Positions 1 through 6,089 of a DNA stretch of 10,698 nt are shown here, piece after piece; the stretch's first letter is position 1, and every line of letters begins with the position of its first letter. Below the pieces are notes generated by a model. It was not told the DNA's origin. It was given only the letters and a program-made list of their open reading frames with translations, and did no database searches. Location: assembly GCA_016710525.1 (NCBI GenBank), contig JADJVQ010000141.1:1-10698 (forward strand). Reading direction: 5' to 3'. The translations under genes and the position numbers were made by a program. The stretch comes from Burkholderiaceae bacterium. Lineage in GTDB: Bacteria > Pseudomonadota > Gammaproteobacteria > Burkholderiales > Burkholderiaceae_E.

Positions 1-17
1 GTCAGCACGCGCTTCTG
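1..17 (+). repeat. Left terminal inverted repeat of the IS21 element
   Basis: Reads gtcagcacgcgcttctg. Its reverse complement matches 3532-3548 at 16 of 17 positions (mismatch at position 15 of the repeat). The window begins here, so any outermost T is not visible. Confidence 0.85.
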
Positions 18-71
18 ATGAGCGCGCCGTCGTCCTCAGTTCGGGATTCCGCCACGACGGCGTGATCGAGT

Positions 72-94
72 GATGGCCGGCGTAGCCGGCCATC
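72..94. repeat. Perfect hairpin inside the left IS end
   Basis: gatggccggc (72-81) pairs perfectly with gccggccatc (85-94) around a 3-nt loop. It lies just past the 3' end of the leftward operon (stop at 104-106), where a terminator would be expected, but there is no T-run after the stem on the minus strand. It could slow transcription leaving or entering the element. It mirrors the hairpin at the right end. Confidence 0.6.
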
Positions 95-103
95 CGGGGT
101 TTG

Positions 104-343
104 TCAGAACGGCGGGGCGTCGCCGTAGTCGATATCGAGTTGAGATGTTGATCCCGTGGTCGAGCGTTGCGCTCGCAAGGCCTGCTGGATCTGCCCGCCG
201 TAGCGGTGCCACAGGATTTCTCGCAACTCGTCGACGATCTCGAACACCGCGAGTGCCTGCTCGGGGGACCAGCCCTCGGGCAGTGTGATGAAGGGGCTGC
301 TCGTGGACAGCGACCCGGACTGAAGACGTGTCCGGCGCTTCAT
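104..343 (-). CDS. Small IS21-associated protein of unknown function, 79 aa
   Basis: I do not recognise a characterised family. The ATG at 343 overlaps the istB stop as ATGA, so translation is probably coupled to istB, and the gene ends just before the left-end hairpin. The protein has a basic start (KRRTR, residues 2-6). Residues 20-60 look like a compact helical unit: the segment TLPEGWSPEQALAVFEIVDE (20-39) is followed by a helix containing LREILWHRYGGQIQQAL. The tail is polar and ends in an acidic DYGDAPPF. Position and coupling argue that it belongs to the element rather than being a chance frame. A role with IstB or in target choice is inference only. It is clearly not a second transposase, as it has no DDE or P-loop motif. 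Confidence 0.72.
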   Translation of the reverse strand: MKRRTRLQSGSLSTSSPFITLPEGWSPEQALAVFEIVDELREILWHRYGGQIQQALRAQRSTTGSTSQLDIDYGDAPPF

Positions 344-1155
344 GCCTTCTTGCCCTTACCTCGGGCCGCCGCGCGCAGCGCCGTCTTGCGTTCGGCCTGC
401 TCCTTGGCCTCCTTCAGCCGGTACGATTCGCCCTCGATCAGCACCACCTCGCACCGGTGCACCAGACGGTCGATCAGCGACACCACGCAGGCCGCGTTGG
501 GGAACACTTCACGCCATTCCTTGAACGCTCTGTTCGTGGTCACCACGGTGCTCTTGTGCTGGTAGCGCCGGCTGATCAGTTCGAAGAGCAGATCGGCATG
601 CCGGTTCGAGTACGACAGGTACCCCACCTCGTCGATGACCAGCAGGTCCGGCGCGGCGTAGTGACGCAGCCGGCGACGCAGCGCCGAGTCACTGTCCAGC
701 GCGGCCAGTTCGCCCAGCAACTGTCCGGCGCTGGTGAACACCACCGTGCGGCCCTCGACCAGCGCCTGGTGGGCGAGGTTGCAGGCCAGCATCGATTTGC
801 CCACCCCGTTGGGGCCGACCAGCACCACGTTGGTGGCGTCGGCCATGAAGGCCAGCGTCATCAGTTCCTGCACCGCGGCGCGGTCGCACTGAGCGGGCCA
901 GCCCCAGTCGAAGTCGGCCAAGGGCTTGAAGCGCCCGATGCGCGCGGCGCCCAGGCGCCGCTGCAGGCTGCGCTGGGCGCGCTCGGCTTCCTCCCAGTCG
1001 AGCAGCGTCTGGGTCCAGGCCAGGTGCTCGGGGTTGACGCGTACCGTCTCCCAATGAGCCAGCAGGCCCGACAGGTGCAGCGCCCGGGCGCGCTGTTGCA
1101 GGTGGGCCGGATCGGCCATCGGGGGCGCCGCGCTTGGCGATGAGGGGGTGGTCAT
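340..1155 (-). CDS. istB: IS21-family transposition helper ATPase IstB, 271 aa
   Basis: An AAA+ ATPase of the DnaC/IstB type. In the IS21 family it assembles on DNA, chooses or presents the target and stimulates the IstA transposase. Visible motifs are Walker A GPNGVGKS (residues 114-121), Walker B LLVIDE (171-176), a sensor-type segment VVTTNRAF (204-211) and a downstream DRLVHR (229-234) in the usual arginine-finger area. The N-terminal 80 or so residues form the helical region that normally contacts IstA or other subunits. The C-terminus is lysine/arginine rich (RGKGKKA). Length is normal for the family. The ATG at 1155-1153 overlaps the istA stop as ATGA, the arrangement usual for coupled istA-istB translation. 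No key residue is missing, so it should be functional. Confidence 0.95.
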   Translation of the reverse strand: MTTPSSPSAAPPMADPAHLQQRARALHLSGLLAHWETVRVNPEHLAWTQTLLDWEEAERAQRSLQRRLGAARIGRFKPLADFDWGWPAQCDRAAVQELMTLAFMADATNVVLVGPNGVGKSMLACNLAHQALVEGRTVVFTSAGQLLGELAALDSDSALRRRLRHYAAPDLLVIDEVGYLSYSNRHADLLFELISRRYQHKSTVVTTNRAFKEWREVFPNAACVVSLIDRLVHRCEVVLIEGESYRLKEAKEQAERKTALRAAARGKGKKA

Positions 1156-2729
1156 GGTTCGTCCTCGGGAAGTGGGTCTGCGGCGCCCCCATCGGGTATC
1201 GAATCGGTGGCGCCGGGTTCGGTGGCGCCGGATTCGGTGGCGCCGGATTCAGGGCGCAGCTCGTCATAGGCGGCCAGCCCGTGGGTGCGCACCGTCACGT
1301 CCAGCGCCTGCGCGCGTTCGGACAGCGGCAAGGCCAGCGGCGGGGGTTGGTTGCGTTCTTCGCGCTCGCGCTCCAACGCCAGGCGCACCGCGTTGGGGTG
1401 CGGCACATCGCGCGCCAGCGCCTCGGTCACCGCAACTTGCATCGGCTGCGCGCCGTACTGGTCGAGCAGGCGCACGAGATCCAGCGCGATCGCACGCAGG
1501 TTGTAGCCGCGCTCACCGGCGCGCACCAGCAACTCGGCGGCGCCCGGGACGGCGTGGGTCAGACGATCGGCGACGCGATGCTCGCGGGCGCCGCGCTTGT
1601 GCTCGACCAACGCCTGCAGGTGGGCCTCGTCCTCGATCTGCGCCCCCCGGTCGAAGCTGCGCCGGTGGGTGGCCAGAACCGTGGCGGCGTCGAACACGCG
1701 CACCCGCTCGGGATCGGCCACCACGGTGAGGGTGCTGCGCACGTGGGTGTGAGGGACCGAGTAGTCGTTCAGGTCGAACCGCACGTACGGAGTCTTGCCC
1801 GCCCGCACGACCACCCGCTCGCCCAGGTCCCAGGCCTGCTCGGGGCAGGCCATGAGGCGGGGCTGCTCCTGGGCGAAGGCCTCGCGCACCGTCAGGCGCT
1901 GGTCCTGGGGCCAGGCACGCGAGTCGGCATGGGCCTCGCACCAGGCGCGCGCTTGCGCGTTCAGGTCGTCGATGTCGATGAAGTGGCGGGCGGCGAAGAA
2001 GTTCTCGCGGATGTACCGGATGCTGCGCTCCACGCGGCCCTTCTCGTTGCCGCGGGCGATGCCCGCCGCACGCGGCTCGTAACGGTGGTGGGCGGCGAAG
2101 GCCAGCAGTTGCGGGTTGAACCGGATGGCTTCGCCGATGCGCTCGAGCACGGCGCTCTTCAGGTTGTCGCTCAAGACGACCCGCGGGACCCCGCCCCAGG
2201 CGGCAAACGCCAGCACATGGCCGCGCAGGAAGCTGTCCATGCGGGCGTCCAGGCTGAAGTGCACGAACAGGTGGCGCGAGTAGCTGAGCACCATGACGAA
2301 GGCCATCAGCGGGCGCCTGGCCCGCCCCACCGTGTGGTGGCCGAAGTGGGCCCAGTCGACCTGGGCCTGCTCACCCGGCAGGGTGCGCAGACGCAGGTAG
2401 GCCTCGGCGGATGCGCGCGGGCGGCAACCGGCGATACGGTGGCGGAAGTGGTCTGCGCTGCCGACATAGCCGCGCTCACAGACCATGGCGTGCAAACGGC
2501 TGGCCGTGAGCGTGGGGTACTTGGCCAGGGTCTCGCGGATGAACGGCAGATAGGGGTCCACGCGGCTGGCGCGCGGGGCGATCGGCACGGGTCCGACGCC
2601 CGCCTGCTTGAGCACCCGCCGCACGGTCTCGTGATGTACCCGCAATTGACGGGCGATGGTGCCCACGCGCCAGTGCTCGACCTCGAACAGGCGCAGGATC
2701 TGGGCGCGCAACTCAGGGGCTATGGCCAT
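1152..2729 (-). CDS. istA: IS21-family DDE transposase IstA, 525 aa from the ATG (533 from GTG 2753)
   Basis: The recombinase that binds the element ends and carries out strand transfer. Numbering from an upstream GTG at 2753, residues 12-55 are a helix-turn-helix region (VGTIARQLRVHHETVRRVLK), followed by a linker and an rve/DDE core. Candidate catalytic residues are D133 in QVDWAHFG, D196 in VVLSDNLK, and the glutamate of KGRVE (E242; E237 lies close by). The C-terminal part, about 300-500, is the usual IstA DNA-binding/IstB-interacting region. I prefer the ATG at 2729, giving a 17-nt overlap with the upstream gene; neither start has a convincing ribosome site, which fits translational coupling. 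The extreme C-terminus carries a small SGATE/PGATE repeat. The frame is intact throughout. Confidence 0.95.
   Translation of the reverse strand: MAIAPELRAQILRLFEVEHWRVGTIARQLRVHHETVRRVLKQAGVGPVPIAPRASRVDPYLPFIRETLAKYPTLTASRLHAMVCERGYVGSADHFRHRIAGCRPRASAEAYLRLRTLPGEQAQVDWAHFGHHTVGRARRPLMAFVMVLSYSRHLFVHFSLDARMDSFLRGHVLAFAAWGGVPRVVLSDNLKSAVLERIGEAIRFNPQLLAFAAHHRYEPRAAGIARGNEKGRVERSIRYIRENFFAARHFIDIDDLNAQARAWCEAHADSRAWPQDQRLTVREAFAQEQPRLMACPEQAWDLGERVVVRAGKTPYVRFDLNDYSVPHTHVRSTLTVVADPERVRVFDAATVLATHRRSFDRGAQIEDEAHLQALVEHKRGAREHRVADRLTHAVPGAAELLVRAGERGYNLRAIALDLVRLLDQYGAQPMQVAVTEALARDVPHPNAVRLALEREREERNQPPPLALPLSERAQALDVTVRTHGLAAYDELRPESGATESGATEPGATDSIPDGGAADPLPEDEP
1204..1248. repeat. Three tandem 15-bp repeats in the istA C-terminal codons
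   Basis: Units 1204-1218, 1219-1233 and 1234-1248 share tcggtggcgccgg(g/a)t; the last two are identical and the first differs by one base. A multiple of three keeps the frame and encodes repeated (S/P)GATE near the IstA tail, so copy number could vary without breaking the protein. Confidence 0.85.
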
Positions 2730-3198
2730 GGGTGAGGCCACGGGCCGGCGCACGGCGCAGAAACCCCCAACGCATATGGCTCGGGCAGCGCGTGCGGCAC
2801 CAACGACAATGCCAGGTGTCGGGATGCAGAGCGAGGCCGGGGCTGGCAGCGGCAGCAGTGAGAGGTGGCAGCAGGCATGGCGGCGAGGCCGCGAGTGCGG
2901 CCGGTGTTGATGAGGGGGCCACTACACCATCGGGCCCCCCGGGCGCGGAACCCTGATGCGTCACCGATTGCAGCAAGGCCGCGCGGCGCTCGCGCCAGCG
3001 CCGCGTGCGCGCGGCGTGTTTGAAACGCCCGGCACGGCTGGCCTGATAGCGCCGGGCGGCGTCACGCTGCAGGGCATTGCGAGTGACCTGGGCGCAACCA
3101 TCGGCGCAATAACGCTGGCCGCGATCACAGTGGCTGCACACGAGCACCTGGGCGCGACAACGCCCGCACACGAAGAGTCGGGCCGGCTGGTGGCGCAT
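2713..3198 (-). CDS. IS21-associated cysteine-cluster (zinc-ribbon-like) protein, 161 aa, unknown function
   Basis: First gene of the leftward IS operon. The ATG at 3198 is chosen because AGGGG sits 5 nt upstream; an in-frame TTG lies 5 codons earlier but lacks such a site. Residues 11-35 hold six cysteines in a tight pattern (CGRC at 11-14, CSHC at 21-24, then C31 and C35), as expected for a metal-binding ribbon or knuckle. Residues 36-75 are strongly basic and helical in look (RNALQRDAARRYQASRAGRF). A low-complexity Ala/Pro linker follows, then a second cluster CRWCRTRC (131-138) and WGFLRR. I recall similar uncharacterised proteins beside IS21-like transposases in Burkholderiales, but this is memory, not a search. 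A nucleic-acid-binding helper or regulator of transposition is inference. The C-terminus overlaps the istA start. Confidence 0.75.
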   Translation of the reverse strand: MRHQPARLFVCGRCRAQVLVCSHCDRGQRYCADGCAQVTRNALQRDAARRYQASRAGRFKHAARTRRWRERRAALLQSVTHQGSAPGGPDGVVAPSSTPAALAASPPCLLPPLTAAAASPGLALHPDTWHCRWCRTRCPSHMRWGFLRRAPARGLTHGHSP

Positions 3199-3466
3199 GG
3201 GCACCCCTGGCAAACCAAGGGGGTGCTGGACGGGATCGTCCCGGGGTGCAAAACTAACGCAGCACCCGTCATTGACACGGTGTAGGGCACGGCGTTCGGA
3301 TCAGACTTGCCACGGTAGGGGCCGGCGCCGTGCCCGCCTACCTCGGTATCGGCGTATTACAGCGCAAACATCTGCGCTTGGCTCATCGCCTGACCACCAC
3401 GGCCCTCGGTGGGCCGACACCCACGACACACACCTGACACAGCGCGCGGCGGCAAAGCACGTGCGC
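3199..3466. other. Leader region of the IS operon, no gene supported
   Basis: These bases lie between the right-end hairpin and the first IS gene. Short open frames occur on both strands but look like chance frames of GC-rich DNA. A TGTAAT on the minus strand (3361-3356) resembles a -10 box, with only a weak -35 (GAGCCA, 3384-3379) 17 nt upstream. The operon promoter probably lies here, but it cannot be fixed by eye. TGTCAG on the minus strand (3439-3434) repeats the terminal hexamer. Confidence 0.4.
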
Positions 3467-3501
3467 TTCTCCCCGGCCGCCCTCCGGGCGGCCGGGGAGA
3501 A
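3467..3501. repeat. Perfect 16-bp-stem hairpin inside the right IS end
   Basis: ttctccccggccgccc (3467-3482) pairs without mismatch with gggcggccggggagaa (3486-3501) around the loop tcc. It sits about 47 bases inside the right tip, upstream of the operon. No T-run follows on either strand. It may block transcription or translation entering from flanking DNA, as known for some other insertion sequences, or it may be a protein site. The counterpart is at 72-94. Confidence 0.7.
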
Positions 3502-3531
3502 CAACCAACAAGACCTTCAACCCTCAGGAAG

Positions 3532-3548
3532 CAAAAGCGCGTGCTGAC
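3532..3548 (-). repeat. Right terminal inverted repeat of the IS21 element
   Basis: Reads caaaagcgcgtgctgac on the + strand, the inverted copy of bases 1-17 with one mismatch. The next base (a, 3549) fits a terminal TGTCAG when read inward, so the true element edge may be 3549. Confidence 0.85.
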
Positions 3549-3549
3549 A

Positions 3550-3694
3550 GCCGGAAAACCGCGGTTCTCGACAGCCGTTCACAGCAGATGGTGAGCAAGC
3601 GCAACCTTGCCGTCTCATCGAACGCCAACAATGGCATACAAGCCGTTCGCCCACAGCACAATCCGAGCCCCACCGACCCGATGCCCGAGGGGAA
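3550..3694. promoter_or_regulatory. Flank of the IS and upstream region of the CBS gene
   Basis: Short non-coding stretch between the IS edge and the CBS-domain gene. It must hold that gene's promoter unless the IS supplies one. TTGCCG at 3607-3612 followed about 17-20 bases later by ATGGCATACA is only a weak sigma70 match. The ribosome site is clear: AGGGG just before the paired ATGs at 3695 and 3698. Confidence 0.3.
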
Positions 3695-4189
3695 ATGATG
3701 AGATCCGCCAGCTGCACCGTTGCCAGCTTCTGCATCCGGGAGGTCGTGACCGTGACCCGCGAGACGCCCGTCCTGCGATGCGCGCAATTGATGCACGACG
3801 AACATGTCGGCGCCGTGGTGATCACCGACGAGATCGACGGCAAACGCGTCCCGGTGGGTATGCTGACCGACCGCGACATCGCCATCGAGGTCGTGGCATT
3901 CGACGTGGCGGCGCGAACCCTCACCGCCGGCGACCTGATGTCCGGCGAGCTCGCCGTGGTCCGCCTGAGCGATGACGTGCTGACCGTGCTGGCGACCCTG
4001 CGCGAGCATGGCGTGCGCCGCCTGCCCGTAATCGGTGAGGACGGCAGCCTCGAAGGGATCGTCACGGCCGACAACGTAGGGGAAGTGCTGGCCGAAGCGA
4101 TCGACGGCCTCGCTCGTCTGGTCCGCTCCGAACAGGCCCGCGAGCGCAAGACTCACGCCGCGCGTACGGTGCAGGGGCAACCGGAGTAG
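3695..4189 (+). CDS. Tandem CBS-domain protein, 164 aa
   Basis: A stand-alone CBS pair (Bateman module). CBS1 covers about residues 12-68 with the typical GMLTDRDI (55-62); CBS2 covers about 79-136 with GVRRLPVIGEDG (106-117) and GIVTADNV (121-128). Such pairs commonly bind adenine nucleotides and act as energy or redox sensors; the partner here is unknown. The protein is soluble, with a charged tail (residues 140-164) outside the domains. ATG ATG occurs in tandem; the second (3698) is better spaced from the AGGGG site (5 nt against 2), so the true product may be 163 aa. The gene is complete and in good frame, unlike its convergent neighbour, whose stop lies 16 nt away. It is the first gene outside the IS element. 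Confidence 0.92.
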   Translation: MMRSASCTVASFCIREVVTVTRETPVLRCAQLMHDEHVGAVVITDEIDGKRVPVGMLTDRDIAIEVVAFDVAARTLTAGDLMSGELAVVRLSDDVLTVLATLREHGVRRLPVIGEDGSLEGIVTADNVGEVLAEAIDGLARLVRSEQARERKTHAARTVQGQPE

Positions 4190-4205
4190 GTTGCCGACCC
4201 CGAGG

Positions 4206-5289
4206 TCAGGCCGGCACCCGCGGCAAACGGATCGTGAAGACCGTGCCCGCCGCCATTGAAGACTCCACGGTGATCGTACCTCCATGCGCGAGCACGATTT
4301 CCCGCACGATGAACAGGCCCAGGCCAAGGCTGGTCTTGGAGCGCTCATGCACTTCGGATCCTGGGCTGGGCGACTGAACAAGCGGCTCGAAAATCACGGG
4401 AAGCGCGTCCGCGGGAATTGGTCCCCCCCGTATTGATGACCTTCAGAACGACAGCATCGGCCTCTCCATCGGCAGTGAGCGTGACCGCAGACCGTTGGCT
4501 GCCGCGCTGAACGGCATTGCTCAGCAGATTCCGACAGAGCTTGCTGCATTCGGGCGGCGTCGGCCTGCAGGCACAAGTCACCCGACACCTGTTGCACAAA
4601 CTGCTGGTCGGGATTGCCAGCACGGATGTCTTCTAGCGAGGCCTCGCACACGGGCCCAAGATCGCAGGCCGCGCGGTCGTCGGGATGCCGGGCACCCAGG
4701 CGGGCGCGTGTACTCCAGCAGGTCCGTGATCAGTCGCTTCATGTCCCGGGAGGCACGTTTGATGCGTGCCGCCGCCTGTTGCCGGCGCCTCCGAAAGGCC
4801 GGTTTGGCGAGCAGCATCGCGGACATCTCGATGCCTGACAGCGGGCCGCGCAGGTCATGTCCAAGCACTGCCAGGAACATGTCCCCGCGATGCGGCGACT
4901 TCGCTCGAGTAGCGCTGCACCGACTGTGCCAGCGCCTTGCCATCCCTTCATTGAAGCGCGTGATTTCCTCGATCGACGAGGCACCCTGCCCGTCCCTTCG
5001 GAGCATTGCCAGAACGCCATGACGCTGGCGCGCAAGGCACGAAACTCGGCGAACACTGAACGAGGTCGAACCCCGCCATCTGCCGCAAGGCCCCATGTTC
5101 GGCGGCAGCACTGGTCGTGGAGGCTTCGGTCGGAACAATGTCCTGCGCCTGGTCGGCGCGTTCCTGGGAGGATCGCTGACGCGCCATGTCGTCGGCAATG
5201 TCCACCCGCACCGCAAACCCGGCCTCGGCATTCGGGCCGTGCTGTGCGACGAAATGTCAGGCCGGCGCGGTGCGTTCCTGGCCGTTCAT
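4206..5289 (-). pseudogene. Sensor histidine kinase, broken by an in-frame stop and multiple frameshifts
   Basis: Pieces of one kinase appear in order across different frames. The likely start is ATG 5289, with GGAAG 5 nt upstream and 17 nt after the DUF2177 stop; frame 1 meets TGA at codon 11 (5257-5259) and continues to MAGFDLVQ. After a shift near 5056 comes EFRALRASV, then SSIEEITRFNEG, then QSVQRYSSEV in another frame. The dimerisation/phosphoacceptor box LGHDLRGPLSGIEMSA has its His codon at 4859-4857 and runs to DLLEYTR. The ATPase domain follows: LCRNLLSNAVQRG (N box), INTGG, PVIFEPLVQ, and SLGLGLFIVREIVLAHGG near the end. The order matches kinases with an RsbRD-like N-terminal region, HisKA and HATPase_c. 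About 40 residues seem lost near the N-terminus. Several shifts fall at base runs (4423-4429, 4883-4886, near 4937), so sequencing error is possible. Confidence 0.85.
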
Positions 5290-5306
5290 GTCGACTTCCG
5301 CGTGGC

Positions 5307-5699
5307 CTAGACCGATGCTGCCTTGCCGCCGGCCGCCGACGCAGCGCTTAGCCCCGTGCCCCAGACCATGTCGATCAACGACAGGCCGACAGGCCAATGG
5401 CGAAGGGTCGCAAGATTCGTCAGGTCATACGTGGCATAGGCAAAGAAGCCGAACAGTCCGCCCATCGTCAGGGTCATGGTCCAGTTCGAGCTGTTGGCTC
5501 GCGGCGAGACCGCAAAGATGACGCCCCCCAGCGGATAAAGCAGATAGAACAGCAGCGCGACGCCGATGTCGGGTGTTTCGGCCATCAGATGGCCTATGCC
5601 CTGCTGATACAGCGGCATTGCGATGACGCCGAGCCAGAGCATTTCCAGCAACACCATCACGATCGAAGACCCCGCGTAGGCGGCGACGTACTTGTTCAC
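5307..5699 (-). CDS. DUF2177-family inner-membrane protein, 130 aa
   Basis: A complete small membrane protein with four predicted spans at about residues 6-26, 44-64, 73-92 and 102-122. The hallmark is the conserved FAYATYDLTNLATLRHWP (86-103) before the last helix, along with LWLGVIAMPLY near the first; I recognise these as DUF2177. Its biochemical function is unknown. The start is GTG at 5699, chosen because the first helix follows directly and the length fits the family; no strong ribosome site is visible. The stop lies 17 nt before the likely start of the broken histidine kinase on the same strand, suggesting a former two-gene operon. Frame and codon use are clean, in contrast to that neighbour. 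Confidence 0.88.
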   Translation of the reverse strand: MNKYVAAYAGSSIVMVLLEMLWLGVIAMPLYQQGIGHLMAETPDIGVALLFYLLYPLGGVIFAVSPRANSSNWTMTLTMGGLFGFFAYATYDLTNLATLRHWPVGLSLIDMVWGTGLSAASAAGGKAASV

Positions 5700-5906
5700 G
5701 GCAGCCGCCGGGAAATCCGCTCCCGCCGAAACGAATGATCAGGCCCACGGACCAGGCCGTCTGTGCGCTGCCTGACGCCTGGCCCGCGCAAGGATATCGG
5801 CTTCAGTCCGCCCGCTGGCGCGCTTTGGCCAACGTGGGCTCGCGCACAGACCACGACGCGCGCGCTGCCTAGCATTCGGGTGCACGCCACAGGCCCGTGC
5901 CATGAT

Positions 5907-5995
5907 GATCCGCGTGCCGCCTGCGGATCGATCCGATTCGATGCGCCTGCCTATGTGCGATATCGAACGGACGCGATGCGCGTCGACGCGCATCG
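5907..5995. promoter_or_regulatory. Dyad cluster with a 22-bp perfect palindrome
   Basis: Bases 5974-5995 form a perfect 22-bp palindrome centred on GTCGAC (half-site cgatgcgcgtc). Just upstream, gatccgc (5907-5913) pairs with gcggatc (5923-5929), and ggatcgatcc (5925-5934) is itself a palindrome. The cluster lies between divergent genes, about 95 bases before the cupin start, so an operator for a dimeric regulator is plausible but not shown. Confidence 0.35.
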
Positions 5996-6056
5996 TTGCC
6001 ACGCAGCGCTCCGTGGCGGCCCGAGCACTTGCCGAAAACAGCCACCGGGCGCTCGG

Positions 6057-6078
6057 GAAGGGTTAATCCAAACCCTTC
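6057..6078. repeat. Small hairpin just before the cupin ribosome site
   Basis: gaagggtt (6057-6064) pairs with aacccttc (6071-6078) over a 6-nt loop, ending next to the GGAG ribosome site of the cupin gene. It could be a 5' leader structure of that gene. On the minus strand it covers the stop reached by the UbiA remnant frame. Confidence 0.4.
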
Positions 6079-6089
6079 AGGGAGTGGTA

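Larger units (their letters stand above)
1..3548 (-). mobile_element. IS21-family insertion sequence with two accessory genes, apparently complete
   Basis: The element is bounded by inverted repeats at 1-17 and 3532-3548 that differ at one position. IS21-type ends usually begin TGT; base 3549 would supply the outer T on the right, while the matching left base lies just outside the window. All four genes point leftwards: a Cys-cluster protein, istA, istB and a small protein, each overlapping the next. IstA and IstB are full length with intact catalytic motifs, so the element may be active. Typical IS21 members are roughly 2-2.5 kb with only istA and istB; this one is about 3.5 kb because of the extra genes and a leader of some 270 bases on the right. 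A target duplication cannot be tested because the left flank is missing. Confidence 0.9.
5700..6089. other. Intergenic interval between divergent DUF2177 and cupin genes
   Basis: No frame here yields a recognisable protein, and the long frames crossing it look like chance. It separates leftward DUF2177 (start 5699) from the rightward cupin remnant (start 6090), so promoters for both probably lie in it. It contains a cluster of dyads between 5907 and 5995 and a short hairpin at 6057-6078, annotated separately. It could also hide a gene too decayed to identify. Confidence 0.45.

Noticed and set aside
328..2735. Long rightward open frames covering 328-1143 and 1134-2735, mirroring istB and istA
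   Set aside because: They are antisense shadows of intact IS21 genes; the translations are His/Gln/Ala/Gly-rich with no domain, while the minus strand has full catalytic motifs.
2956..3290. Overlapping 109-residue frames on both strands in the IS right part
   Set aside because: They overlap the better supported cysteine-cluster gene, which has a ribosome site and structured Cys motifs, and show no features of their own.
3356..3384. Candidate sigma70 promoter on the minus strand for the IS operon (TGTAAT with GAGCCA)
   Set aside because: The -10 is good (5 of 6) but the -35 matches only 3 of 6; not enough to annotate as a promoter by eye.
3524..4381. Leftward 285-residue open frame over the CBS gene
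   Set aside because: It is antisense to a well-supported CBS-domain gene, spans the IS boundary and has no recognisable domain.
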